A model generated the notes under the pieces. The model had not been told where the DNA came from. It saw only the letters and a program-made list of their open reading frames with translations, and ran no database searches. DNA of 64,000 nt from Bacillus sp. BHET2 (lineage in GTDB: Bacteria; Bacillota; Bacilli; Bacillales; Bacillaceae_B), in assembly GCF_005938125.1 (NCBI RefSeq), contig NZ_VCQN01000007.1, positions 1-64,000 on the forward strand. The letters are read 5' to 3'. The position numbers and the translations under genes were made by a program. Shown here piece by piece: positions 23,761-32,685 of this stretch (position 1 is the stretch's first letter; each line of letters begins with the position of its first letter).

Positions 23761-25503
23761 TCACTCCTCTACCCCAACCTCAATATGACGGGCTTCCTTC
23801 ACATCAAATAAGCCTATATCGGTCAGCTTAAGTTCCGGAATGACAGGCAAGGTCAGAAAGGAGAGTGTTAAAAATGGATTGAAGTCCCCGGAGAATCCCA
23901 ATTTGGTGAATGCGTCATTCAACAGATGAAGTCCCGCAGCCACTTCTTTATATCCCCCATCAGACATTAAGCCTGCAATCGGTAAAGGAAGGGAGGCAAT
24001 GACCTTACCACTCTTCACCATCACTAGACCACCGTTCATTTCATTTAGCACATGGATGGCTTTTAGAATATCTCCGTCATTTGTGCCGGTAGCCACGATG
24101 TTATGGGAGTCGTGTCCAATGGTGGTGGCTATGGCTCCTTTTTTCAGCCCGAACCCTTTTACGATACCAAGGCCAATGTTACCTGTGAGTTTATGTCGTT
24201 CAACGACCACCATTTTAAGATGATCATTAGCGGAAGGAGTGAAAGATCCATTTTCCACTTGTACCGTTTCAATTCGTTTGTTCGTTCTGAGTTGGTTTGG
24301 AATGATTTCAATGATATGAGCTTTTTGGTTGTTTCCAATTGGAATTTGTAAATCTCTCTCAGTGATGTCCGGAATGTGCACGGTTGAGGTTAGAGCTGGT
24401 TTTGGAACATGTTTGTCTCTCTCACCCCCGATAAATTGACCATGGATGGCAACTGGTTTCCCTGCTTTGTACACTTCGGATATTGCGATTGTATCAAGGT
24501 CATCAAGGAGAATGAAATCAGCATCGTATCCGGGTGCGATGGCTCCTTTTTGATGTAAACCGTAGCATTCAGCTGCATTCAGGGATGCCATGGAAATCGC
24601 CAATATTGGATCGAGACCTTCTCGGATCGCTAAGCGGATATTGTGATCGATACTGCCTTCTTCGATTAAATCATCCAGATGCTTATCATCTGTACAGAAA
24701 AGACAACGGCGGGCATTTCTTTCGTTTACGACGCCGATGAGTGACCTCAAATCCTTTGCAACAGATCCCTCCCGAATCAATAGGTACATCCCCCGCTGCA
24801 AGCGTTCCAATGCTCCCGAAACGGTGGTGCACTCATGGTCGGTTCGAATTCCAGCCGCTTTATACACATTGATGGCAGACGCATCTAATCCTGCTAAATG
24901 CCCGTCCATGTGGGGAGTGAATGGGGTGGTGGCGATGATTTTATCCACAATCGAATCTGCCCCTTTTTGGAGGGAAGGATAGTCCATAACTTCCGCAAGC
25001 CCAAGGACTCGTTTATGTTGATAGAAAGGTTGCAACGAATGGGCGGTTAATGTAGCCCCTGAATTTTCAAAAGGAGTTGCAGGAACACAGGAGGGGAGCA
25101 TAGTGAACACATCTAATGGAATGTTCTCAGAATCGTCCAGCATAAACTGAATTCCCTCTTCTCCCGCCACGTTTCCAATTTCATGAGGATCCGTGATGAC
25201 CGTCGTGACTCCATGGGGAAGTACGACTTTGGCGAATTCCGAAGGTGGTACCATAGAGGATTCAATATGGACGTGGGCATCAATGAAGGACGGACTTATA
25301 TATTTTCCTTTCCCATCCACCACATGTTTCCCTTCATATTCACCGATTCCAACGAACACTCCACCTGAAATAGCTACATCGCCTTCGATGATTGAGAGGT
25401 TGAAGACATCGATAATTTTTGCGTTTTTAATGACCAGGTCTGCGGGGATGCTTCTATTTGCAGCTGCAATTCGTTGTTTTAGTGTTTCTTTCTGTGTACT
25501 CAT
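23761..25503 (-). CDS. ade: adenine deaminase
   Basis: 580 residues. Amidohydrolase metal motif HVHIESSM (His77, His79), DPHEIGNVAG, DGHLAG and the C-terminal adenine-deaminase domain (GHDSHNIVATGTNDGDI). Converts adenine to hypoxanthine and ammonia in purine salvage, cytosolic, Mn/Fe dependent. ATG 25503 behind AAGGAGAGG. The leader holds a guanine-type purine riboswitch with terminator, so high guanine or hypoxanthine should reduce expression, in keeping with product control. Confidence 0.95.
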   Translation of the reverse strand: MSTQKETLKQRIAAANRSIPADLVIKNAKIIDVFNLSIIEGDVAISGGVFVGIGEYEGKHVVDGKGKYISPSFIDAHVHIESSMVPPSEFAKVVLPHGVTTVITDPHEIGNVAGEEGIQFMLDDSENIPLDVFTMLPSCVPATPFENSGATLTAHSLQPFYQHKRVLGLAEVMDYPSLQKGADSIVDKIIATTPFTPHMDGHLAGLDASAINVYKAAGIRTDHECTTVSGALERLQRGMYLLIREGSVAKDLRSLIGVVNERNARRCLFCTDDKHLDDLIEEGSIDHNIRLAIREGLDPILAISMASLNAAECYGLHQKGAIAPGYDADFILLDDLDTIAISEVYKAGKPVAIHGQFIGGERDKHVPKPALTSTVHIPDITERDLQIPIGNNQKAHIIEIIPNQLRTNKRIETVQVENGSFTPSANDHLKMVVVERHKLTGNIGLGIVKGFGLKKGAIATTIGHDSHNIVATGTNDGDILKAIHVLNEMNGGLVMVKSGKVIASLPLPIAGLMSDGGYKEVAAGLHLLNDAFTKLGFSGDFNPFLTLSFLTLPVIPELKLTDIGLFDVKEARHIEVGVEE

Positions 25504-25522
25504 GAGATCCTCTCCTTATCGA

Positions 25523-25552
25523 ATAAAAAAACCCCGGGATGCACCCAGGGTT
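25523..25552 (-). terminator. terminator of the purine riboswitch
   Basis: Minus strand: AACCCTGGG, five-base loop, CCCGGGGTT and a run of T's (arms 25544-25552 and 25530-25538). Confidence 0.9.
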
Positions 25553-25597
25553 TGACATAGAGAGAGAAGAGCAGGGACTTCTGTCGCTGCTCTCTCT

Positions 25598-25660
25598 CGT
25601 AGTCAAACCATTTACGGTAGTTTGGTAGAAACGTTTGGACCATATTTCCAATATTATACG
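25598..25660 (-). ncRNA. purine riboswitch aptamer (guanine type)
   Basis: Minus strand shows the conserved TATAATATTGG...ATATGG, the L2 part AAACGTTTCTACC, the L3 part CCGTAAATGG, and the closing GACTACG. The specificity position before TA is C rather than T, which predicts binding of guanine/hypoxanthine and not adenine. Followed by a GC-rich switching hairpin and the terminator. Confidence 0.92.
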
Positions 25661-25783
25661 AGTATATAGATGAATTTATTTCTTCAAGATGATTATTTCA
25701 CATTTTATATGCAGCTGATGGCATGTGTCAATGGAACTCTCCTTGTATAATGGATGATAAATGGTTAGTTAGGGGGATTGTAT

Positions 25784-26254
25784 ATGAACTCATATAGTCG
25801 AAGCGTGCTGCATCAGATCGAGGTGGTCATCACGTCCATCATGGACATCATCGACGGTCTCACAGAGGAAGACATACATAATAGACCTACCGCATCAAAG
25901 CATTCGATCGGGGAATTGATTTCCCATATGACTCTCATCTGTAGGGCGGATGCCCTTATTGCGGGAGGAGCAAGTAAAGAAGAAATGAATACCTATTATT
26001 CAAGTAAAAGCTTGAATACCCTTGGAGAAATGCGAGAAGAACTTATCAGCAATTTCAGCCTATTAAAAGAAGAGGTTTCCGGGATGACTGACGACATGCT
26101 TGAAGTTGAAACCACGGCCTATTGGGGAGTGACCTATACTAGATTCGAATGGCTGGTGGAAATCGCCGCCCATCTATATCATCATCGGGGACAGCTTCAT
26201 GCGATGCTTGTTCACTGTTATGATATGGATCCATGTGTGCCGATGTTTGAATAA
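25784..26254 (+). CDS. DinB-family protein
   Basis: 156 residues, four-helix bundle with the three-His metal site of DinB/YfiT proteins: LISHMTLICRAD (first His), and HLYHHRGQLHAML (two more). Members are metal-dependent thiol transferases or of unknown role in Bacillus; cytosolic. ATG 25784 is 7 nt after AGGGGG; a TTG two codons earlier is the alternative. Confidence 0.85.
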   Translation: MNSYSRSVLHQIEVVITSIMDIIDGLTEEDIHNRPTASKHSIGELISHMTLICRADALIAGGASKEEMNTYYSSKSLNTLGEMREELISNFSLLKEEVSGMTDDMLEVETTAYWGVTYTRFEWLVEIAAHLYHHRGQLHAMLVHCYDMDPCVPMFE

Positions 26255-26378
26255 TATATGAAGAGTTTATCTCCTGTAAAATGGAACGAATCTCTCTTTT
26301 TTCCATAAAAGCCCTTTACACCTTCTTCATTTCCTATACTATTAAAAGTGAGAGTTTTCTGAAAAAATCCTGGAGGTT

Positions 26379-27770
26379 ATGATGAAACTAAAAATTCTAC
26401 ATACGAATGATTTACACAGCCACTTTGCAGCATTTTCAAGAGCAGCATCTTTAATCAAGGAGCATAAAGATGAGAATACCATCATTCTTGATGGAGGAGA
26501 CTTCGCTGATTTCAGAAGTATCGAGCTTCAAGGAACTAAAGGAATGGCTGCGATTGAACTCCTTCAAGCTGTAGGATACGATGCGTTGACCATCGGAAAT
26601 AACGAAATGTTCAATGGGTTCGATACCCTGGAGTATATGGCAGGCAATAGTCCTGTCCCTTTTATAAGTAACAACCTCTTAAGCAAAGATAAAACGCAGG
26701 TCAAAGGGGTAAACCCGAGCGTCATTCTCGAGAAAAATGGTATGCGCATTTTCATTACCGGTGCATCTCCGGACTTACAGGGTTTCAATGTTGGGCTGGG
26801 TGTGCATATAAAGGATTACAAAAAAGCCATTGAGGTCGAGATAGAACGGCATCGAGGACAGTATGATGTTTGTATTCTCCTCAATCATGTCGGCACCTTT
26901 GCCGATGAGGAGCTTGTGAATGAGGTGGAAGGGATCGATATCATCCTTTCTGCTCACGATCACGAGCTCTATCCACAAGCCAAGGTTTTGAATGGGACAG
27001 TGATGAACAGTGCCGGCTGCTATGGAGAACACATTGGCCTGATTGAAGTGAACGTCACGAAGGATGGGGTTGAACTGCTCCGTGGAGAGACAATCTCCAC
27101 TCAATCCTCACAGGTGGATCCTGAGATCGTTAAGATTTTAGAAAGAAATAAAGAAACAGCGATTGACGTGTTAAGTCGACCGCTATACACATTGCACAAG
27201 CCCCTTTGGCATGATGTAATCGAAGAGAATCCAATCACGAACTTGATTGCAGATGGACTTCAAGACATGTTGAAATGCGACCTCGGTTTGATTAATAGTG
27301 GAATTGTGAATGCAGGAGCATTTCATTTCATCAGCAATCAAAAACTCATTGAAATTTGTCCCTCACCGTTGAACCCGACATCTTTTGAAATTCAGGGAAA
27401 ACACATCAAAAAGGCGATCGGGGATTCCCTGGATAGCCAAATTTGTTTGGCCGATGGCAGGGGTCCTGGATTCCGTGGGAAATTCGTCGGGAGACTTCAT
27501 GTTTCCGGAGCGGAAGTTATTCATGATGGGAAACATGTTTCAGAAATACTAATTGGAAATGTCCCATTAGAAGATGAGACTTGGTATTCCGTTGCTTCTT
27601 CTGATTATTTACAGCGGGGATCAGGGTATGAATCGCTCGCTCATGCCCGGAATGAACAATACCTGGCTGAGGAGATCCGTGATGTGATTCGAATCTATGG
27701 GGACAGACGAGAGTTTATCGAAAAAGCTCAGATGAAAAGGTGGAAGAAAAATAGTAACGTTTTGGCATAG
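26379..27770 (+). CDS. 5'-nucleotidase / cyclic phosphodiesterase-like metallophosphatase (YunD-like)
   Basis: 463 residues. Calcineurin-like N-terminal domain: LHTNDLHSHF (metal ligands Asp, His), LDGGDFAD, GNNEMFNG, LNHVG, ILSAHDHEL. C-terminal 5'-nucleotidase domain: NPITNLIADGLQ, LGLINSGIVNAG, SDYLQRGSGYE. No signal peptide, so intracellular, like B. subtilis YunD, to which length and layout match. Likely hydrolyses nucleotides or 2',3'-cyclic nucleotides. RBS TGGAGG. Confidence 0.85.
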   Translation: MMKLKILHTNDLHSHFAAFSRAASLIKEHKDENTIILDGGDFADFRSIELQGTKGMAAIELLQAVGYDALTIGNNEMFNGFDTLEYMAGNSPVPFISNNLLSKDKTQVKGVNPSVILEKNGMRIFITGASPDLQGFNVGLGVHIKDYKKAIEVEIERHRGQYDVCILLNHVGTFADEELVNEVEGIDIILSAHDHELYPQAKVLNGTVMNSAGCYGEHIGLIEVNVTKDGVELLRGETISTQSSQVDPEIVKILERNKETAIDVLSRPLYTLHKPLWHDVIEENPITNLIADGLQDMLKCDLGLINSGIVNAGAFHFISNQKLIEICPSPLNPTSFEIQGKHIKKAIGDSLDSQICLADGRGPGFRGKFVGRLHVSGAEVIHDGKHVSEILIGNVPLEDETWYSVASSDYLQRGSGYESLAHARNEQYLAEEIRDVIRIYGDRREFIEKAQMKRWKKNSNVLA

Positions 27771-27842
27771 ATTCTGACTACTAAATGGAACACAATGCTT
27801 AAAAGTGGCCGTTCACAAGAAGAGGAAAAGAAAAGGGGCAGG

Positions 27843-28943
27843 ATGATGGAAGCAAAAACGTTAGTTGAAGCATATAAAAAAGCTGCGCATCCGTTACAAG
27901 GACATGGGAAGAGAAATCTTGACGTTTTGAAAGAGGCGTTAGAACCTATGAGCGGTGAGATGGATAGCGATATTTACGGTTCAGGGAAAATAATTGAAGA
28001 CTTCCAGAAGAAAATGGCAGACTACCTTGGGAAAGAGCGTGCTGTATTCTTCCCAAGCGGAACGATGTCCCAGCAGATTGCCTTGCGCATCTGGTGTGAT
28101 CAGCTAGACGTGCACAAAGTCGCGTACCATCCGTTATGCCATCTGGAAATTCATGAAGAGGATGGCCTGAAGAAATTGCATGGCATCGAGCCGGTGTTAC
28201 TGGCGGAAAAAGATCGGGTGATCAGTCTTGATGACGTGGTTGGTCTTGATGAAGAAGTTGCTTGCTTATTATTGGAACTACCGCAACGGGAAATAGGGGG
28301 GCAACTGCCAACATACGAAACTCTTGAATCGATATCTCGCTATTGTCGTGATAAGGGAATCAAGCTTCATTTGGATGGTGCCAGACTCTATGAAATCCTT
28401 CCCCACTACGGAAAATCGGCAGAAGAGATATGCTCCCTGTTTGATAGTGTTTATATTTCTTTTTACAAAGGAATCGGGGGGCTTGCAGGAGCGATCCTGG
28501 CAGGGGACGAGGGCTTCACGGAAGAATCCAAGGTTTGGAAAAGACGCCATGGCGGCGATTTAATCAGTCTTTATCCATATATTCTAAGTGCTGATTACTA
28601 TTTTGATCAACGGATCAATAAAATGGGTGAATATTATGAAGGGGCAAAGGAGCTAGCAGCCTATTTCCGTCACTGCGAGGGAATCACGACACTTCCGGAA
28701 ATCCCTGTGTCCAACATGTTTCACGTCTTCTTCCACTATCCTCAAAAAAGAGTGGAATCGTTGTTAATCGATTTATATGAAGTGACCGGGATAGGCCTGA
28801 CGGGGTACATAAAGGAAGTAAGCGAAAACGAATGTGCGTATGAAGTAAGTGTAGGGGACCAATATCCTAACGTGCCAAAAGAAGAAATAGAGAATTTCTT
28901 TACCCTGCTCAATGAGAATTTGCAGAACCTCTCGCATAAATAA
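27843..28943 (+). CDS. threonine aldolase-like beta-eliminating lyase (PLP)
   Basis: About 366 residues of the fold-type I PLP enzymes: SGTMSQQIALRIWCD, LHLDGARLYE (PLP Asp/Arg) and SFYKGIGGLAGAI with the Schiff-base Lys. This is the L-threonine aldolase/ beta-eliminating lyase family; the N-terminal DSDIYGSGKIIEDFQKKMAD is typical. Likely splits a beta-hydroxy amino acid to glycine and an aldehyde; exact substrate uncertain. I start at ATG 27843, behind AAAAGGGGCAGG; ATG 27795 would add a charged non-conserved stretch. Confidence 0.85.
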   Translation: MMEAKTLVEAYKKAAHPLQGHGKRNLDVLKEALEPMSGEMDSDIYGSGKIIEDFQKKMADYLGKERAVFFPSGTMSQQIALRIWCDQLDVHKVAYHPLCHLEIHEEDGLKKLHGIEPVLLAEKDRVISLDDVVGLDEEVACLLLELPQREIGGQLPTYETLESISRYCRDKGIKLHLDGARLYEILPHYGKSAEEICSLFDSVYISFYKGIGGLAGAILAGDEGFTEESKVWKRRHGGDLISLYPYILSADYYFDQRINKMGEYYEGAKELAAYFRHCEGITTLPEIPVSNMFHVFFHYPQKRVESLLIDLYEVTGIGLTGYIKEVSENECAYEVSVGDQYPNVPKEEIENFFTLLNENLQNLSHK

Positions 28944-28951
28944 GAAACCAA

Positions 28952-28984
28952 AAAAGTATCGGACCTGATCCGATACTTTTTATA
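28952..28984 (+). terminator. terminator after aldolase gene
   Basis: AAAAGTATCGGA / TCCGATACTTTT, five-base loop, T-run. Confidence 0.9.
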
Positions 28985-28993
28985 TGTTTTTTT

Positions 28994-29081
28994 GAGGGAC
29001 GGACCTCTTCATTTTGTTCCGAATTCGCGTCATTACAGCATTTATCTGCTCGGAAACAACTTGATTAGAGGTCCGTCCCTC
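28994..29081. repeat. inverted-repeat element, copy 1
   Basis: GAGGGACGGACCTC (28994-29007) and its exact complement GAGGTCCGTCCCTC (29068-29081) bracket 60 bp without a gene. The same 14-mers bracket 31598-31673. A short non-coding dispersed element; no transposase. Confidence 0.85.
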
Positions 29082-29167
29082 AATTTATAACGATTTTACT
29101 ATTGAAATATTCTGATTATTATGTATAATTCGATACATTATACATTTTTTTGAAGGGGAGTGGACCA

Positions 29168-30565
29168 ATGAGTTTGAAGGATGGTCGATTGGTAGAGGAT
29201 TTGAGGGAAGTGGTTGACAGTCATCAGGTGACGGTGAATGAAACGGTTTTAGAACAGCATGGGAGGGATGAATCGTATCATATTCCAAGTTCTCCTGATG
29301 TGGTTGTGTTCCCTGAGAGTGCTAGGGAGGTGAGTGGGATTGTGAAAGTCGCAACAGCCCATCGTACCCCCATCATTCCCTTTGGACTCGGTACCAGTCT
29401 TGAAGGGCATGTGATTCCGTATGATAAAGGGATCACGATTGATTTTTCTCAGATGAACAAAATCCTAGAGGTAAGGGAGAAAGATTTTCTTGTGAAGGTT
29501 CAACCTGGGGTTACCCGCACTCAATTGAACAAAGAATTGAAGAAGTATGGTCTCTTTTTCTCGGTTGATCCAGGGGCAGATGCAACTCTCGGGGGAATGG
29601 CTGCCACGAATGCAAGTGGGACGACATCTGTTAAATATGGTGTCATGCGCGATCAGGTTCGTGATTTAGAAGTGGTTCTCCCTGATGGAGAAGTGATTCA
29701 CACAGGAAACATGGCGCAAAAATCGTCATCTGGTTATAACCTCAACAGTTTGTTTGTCGGGTCTGAAGGGACGTTGGGGTGTATCACTGAGCTGACTCTC
29801 CGTGTATATGGCATTCCAGAACATATTGTGGCGGCCCGTGCGTCGTTCAATCAAATTGATGATGCGGTGGAAGCGGTTGTGTCTATATTACAGGCCGGCA
29901 TTCCGATTGCGAGAGTGGAGCTTGTGGATGAGCCTTCCATGGTACAGGTGAATGTATTCAGTGATACCGATTATAAAGAGAAACCTACTCTGTTCCTGGA
30001 GTTTCACGGGAATCAAGCGGGACTAGAGCAGGATGTTGAATTCACGAAGGAAATCGTGGCTGATCACCATTGTGAAGAGATCATTTTTGAAGAAGATACT
30101 GCAGCGAGAAACAAACTTTGGGAAGCAAGGCATAATCTTGCTTATGCCTATGTTCATGGAAATCCAGGAAGAAAGCTTATGGTGACAGATGTGTGCGTAC
30201 CTATATCAGAACTATCCGGTGCGATTCAGTACGCACGGAAAAGGCTTGAAGAGTTAGAACTGATTGGAGGTATTCTTGGCCATGTGGGTGATGGAAATTA
30301 CCATACCTCACTCATGATCGATTTACACGATCCGGAAGAAGTGAAGAGGGCGGAAAAATACAACGAAGAAATCGTAGAGTATGCTCTTGAACGAAACGGG
30401 ACATGTACCGGTGAACATGGAGTAGGGGTTGGCAAGATGAAGTATCAACAAAGGGAACACGGCGGTGCCCTACAGGTCATGGAGAAAATTAAGCAGGCAA
30501 TTGATCCGAATGAGATCTTCAATCCTCATAAACTCGTACATAAAAAGAAGGAGGAACATAAGTGA
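29168..30565 (+). CDS. FAD-linked oxidase, GlcD/D-lactate dehydrogenase type
   Basis: 465 residues. VAO-type FAD domain: IIPFGLGTSLEGHVIP, MAATNASGTTSVKYGVMRDQ, LFVGSEGTLGCITE; C-terminal GHVGDGNYHTSL and CTGEHGVGVGKMKY carry the His and Glu of GlcD/DLD enzymes. Oxidises a 2-hydroxy acid (glycolate or D-lactate) to the 2-oxo acid. No GlcE/GlcF partner nearby, so a single-subunit enzyme. ATG 29168 behind AAGGGGAG; TTG 29150 precedes that RBS. Its stop overlaps the carrier gene (GTGA), so the two likely act on one substrate. Confidence 0.88.
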   Translation: MSLKDGRLVEDLREVVDSHQVTVNETVLEQHGRDESYHIPSSPDVVVFPESAREVSGIVKVATAHRTPIIPFGLGTSLEGHVIPYDKGITIDFSQMNKILEVREKDFLVKVQPGVTRTQLNKELKKYGLFFSVDPGADATLGGMAATNASGTTSVKYGVMRDQVRDLEVVLPDGEVIHTGNMAQKSSSGYNLNSLFVGSEGTLGCITELTLRVYGIPEHIVAARASFNQIDDAVEAVVSILQAGIPIARVELVDEPSMVQVNVFSDTDYKEKPTLFLEFHGNQAGLEQDVEFTKEIVADHHCEEIIFEEDTAARNKLWEARHNLAYAYVHGNPGRKLMVTDVCVPISELSGAIQYARKRLEELELIGGILGHVGDGNYHTSLMIDLHDPEEVKRAEKYNEEIVEYALERNGTCTGEHGVGVGKMKYQQREHGGALQVMEKIKQAIDPNEIFNPHKLVHKKKEEHK

Positions 30566-31545
30566 AATTACTCGAAACGATCAGTAATCTAGCTGGAAAG
30601 TATTTTGCCGTTTGGGTCATACTGGTAGCAGCAGTAGCCTATTTAGTTCCTGCTCCATTCTTATCATTAGGTGGCTATATTACGATTCTACTTGGAGTCG
30701 TGATGTTCGGGATGGGGCTGACGTTAAAGCCCGTTGATTTTCAATTGGTACTTAAAAAACCGCTTCCTGTCATCACGGGAGTAATGGCTCAGTTCATCTT
30801 CATGCCATTAGGCGCCTTTTTGATTGCATATCTTCTTAATCTGCCGAATGAATTGGCTGCCGGATTGGTTTTGCTTGGTTCGGTTCCAGGGGGAACGGCA
30901 TCCAATGTCATGGTGTATTTAGCGAAAGGAAATCTGGCATTATCTGTTGCAATGACTTCCCTGTCTACGCTACTTGCTCCGATTCTGACCCCGCTGATTC
31001 TACTAGCTTTAGCAGGGCAGTGGTTGCCAGTGGATCCGATTGCCATGTTCCTTTCGATCGTTCAAGTGATCATCCTTCCGATCACACTTGGGTTGGTCAT
31101 TCGAAAACTATTTCCTAATACCGTAGAAAAAAGTTTACACGTGGTTCCGCTCATTTCAGTATTGGCAATTATGATCATCGTGTCAGCAGTGGTATCGGCA
31201 AACGTTGAGAATATCGCAACCTCTGGAACGATCATTTTCTCAGCTGTGATCCTTCATAATTTATTCGGACTTGGTCTCGGGTATGGAACAGGGATTATTA
31301 TGAAATTGGATGAGGGGACCAGGCGAGCCATTTCGATTGAAGTAGGAATGCAGAACTCTGGACTGGGAGTGGCATTGGCGTCTGCCCACTTTGGTCCCCT
31401 AGCTGCATTGCCGAGTGTGATTGCAGCGGTGTGGCATAATATCTCAGGACCAATTCTTGCAACGTTTTGGAGTAAAAAGCCTGTTAAGAATAGGGGAAAG
31501 GAGGCCGAGTTTGTCGGGAATGGAGCAAGTACGACTGTGAGGTAA
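30562..31545 (+). CDS. bile acid:sodium symporter-family carrier (YocS/PanS-like)
   Basis: 327 residues, nine to ten TM helices, with the BASS motifs GVMFGMGLTLKPVDF, LLGSVPGGTASNVM and SIEVGMQNSGLGVALASAHFG (sodium-site region). Plasma membrane sodium-coupled uptake of a carboxylate; relatives carry 2-keto acids or pantoate precursors. The GTG start overlaps the stop of the GlcD-type oxidase, which suggests import of its 2-hydroxy acid substrate or movement of its product (inference). Confidence 0.88.
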   Translation: MKLLETISNLAGKYFAVWVILVAAVAYLVPAPFLSLGGYITILLGVVMFGMGLTLKPVDFQLVLKKPLPVITGVMAQFIFMPLGAFLIAYLLNLPNELAAGLVLLGSVPGGTASNVMVYLAKGNLALSVAMTSLSTLLAPILTPLILLALAGQWLPVDPIAMFLSIVQVIILPITLGLVIRKLFPNTVEKSLHVVPLISVLAIMIIVSAVVSANVENIATSGTIIFSAVILHNLFGLGLGYGTGIIMKLDEGTRRAISIEVGMQNSGLGVALASAHFGPLAALPSVIAAVWHNISGPILATFWSKKPVKNRGKEAEFVGNGASTTVR

Positions 31546-31551
31546 TGAAAA

Positions 31552-31588
31552 GAACGGTACCGGGAAAGATCACCGGTACCGTTCTTCA
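31552..31588 (+). terminator. terminator after the carrier gene
   Basis: GAACGGTACCGG / CCGGTACCGTTC, nine-base loop; only a weak T-run. Confidence 0.8.
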
Positions 31589-31597
31589 TTGATTATT

Positions 31598-31673
31598 GAG
31601 GGACGGACCTCAATAATCACATATAAATCCCGTCCCAATAACATTCTTCTCTAATATCAGAGGTCCGTCCCTC
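31598..31673. repeat. inverted-repeat element, copy 2
   Basis: The same 14-bp ends as 28994-29081 (GAGGGACGGACCTC / GAGGTCCGTCCCTC); interior 48 bp, different from copy 1. The two copies bracket the oxidase-carrier pair. Confidence 0.85.
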
Positions 31674-31677
31674 ACGT

Positions 31678-32685
31678 CTACTTCTTCAATAGCAGATACA
31701 TAAAGTAGGGGGCACCGATTAGGGCGATCATGATACCGGCTGGGATGCCGTCGGGTTCGAGGATGTTCCGCCCGATTGTATCGGCAAGGAGTAGAAGCCA
31801 TCCTCCAAGCAGTATGGCGATGGGAATGAACAGTTGATTCCGCGGGCCGACTAATGCTTTGGCCATATGGGGAGCCATCAATCCGATAAAGGCGATGCCT
31901 CCTGTAACCGAAACGGCAGAGGCGGCAAGGGCTACTGCAACTAATAGCATGATGAAGCGCTCCCGGTTAATAGAGACCCCTACCCCTACGGATACCTGCT
32001 CACTCAATCCCAGTATATTCAACATGTGAGATTTATAGAGTGCCAGTGGAATCAAGATGACTAGCCATGGAAGGATCGCCCAAATGAATGGCCAGTCTGT
32101 TCCCCATACGTTCCCAGCAAGCCACTTAGCAATGAAATCGACTTTTGCCCGTTCAGCACTTGAAATGAGGATGATCATGAGTCCGGATAATGCCATGGAA
32201 AATCCTACCCCGACAAGTACGAGTCGAACAGGTTGAATCCCAGTGCGCTTATTATATGAGAACAAATAGATGAAGCAGGCGGTAAGAAGTGCCCCGCCAA
32301 ATGCGACTAATGGCAATAAATAGGCAAAGGAACCGGCGTCGATCGGGAAAAATAAAAAAAAGATGGCGATCGATACGCCTGCCCCAGCGTTAATTCCGAT
32401 GATGCCAGGATCAGCCAGGTCATTTCGGGTAATGCCTTGTAGGATTGACCCGGATAAGGCAAGGGCCATCCCGGCGAGGATCGTGATGATGATTCGCGGC
32501 AACCGGATGGAAAATAGGATAAACTCTTCTTTAAATGATCCTTCACCCAAAAGAGTGGGAAGGAGTCGATTATAGGAGACCGAAGAATATCCCAATCCAA
32601 TGCTTATAAATGCTGTTGCTGCGATAAGTATGATGAATGCTATAAGGAGCAAGCGTTGTTTTTTAATCAAATCTGGATGTATCAT
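31678..32685 (-). CDS. FecCD-type siderophore ABC permease (second subunit)
   Basis: 335 residues, about nine TM helices, with FecCD signatures: SGSILQGITRNDLADPGIIG (BtuC-type coupling region), LAGNVWGTDW, and GGIAFIGLMAPHMAKALVG. Forms the membrane channel with its upstream neighbour for ferric siderophore import. Its start overlaps the preceding permease by 4 bp. Last gene of the Fur-controlled operon; no T-run terminator before repeat copy 2. Confidence 0.92.
   Translation of the reverse strand: MIHPDLIKKQRLLLIAFIILIAATAFISIGLGYSSVSYNRLLPTLLGEGSFKEEFILFSIRLPRIIITILAGMALALSGSILQGITRNDLADPGIIGINAGAGVSIAIFFLFFPIDAGSFAYLLPLVAFGGALLTACFIYLFSYNKRTGIQPVRLVLVGVGFSMALSGLMIILISSAERAKVDFIAKWLAGNVWGTDWPFIWAILPWLVILIPLALYKSHMLNILGLSEQVSVGVGVSINRERFIMLLVAVALAASAVSVTGGIAFIGLMAPHMAKALVGPRNQLFIPIAILLGGWLLLLADTIGRNILEPDGIPAGIMIALIGAPYFMYLLLKK

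Noticed and set aside
25598..25660. Adenine riboswitch
   Set aside because: The specificity base is C, not T, so the guanine class fits better in spite of the adenine deaminase gene.
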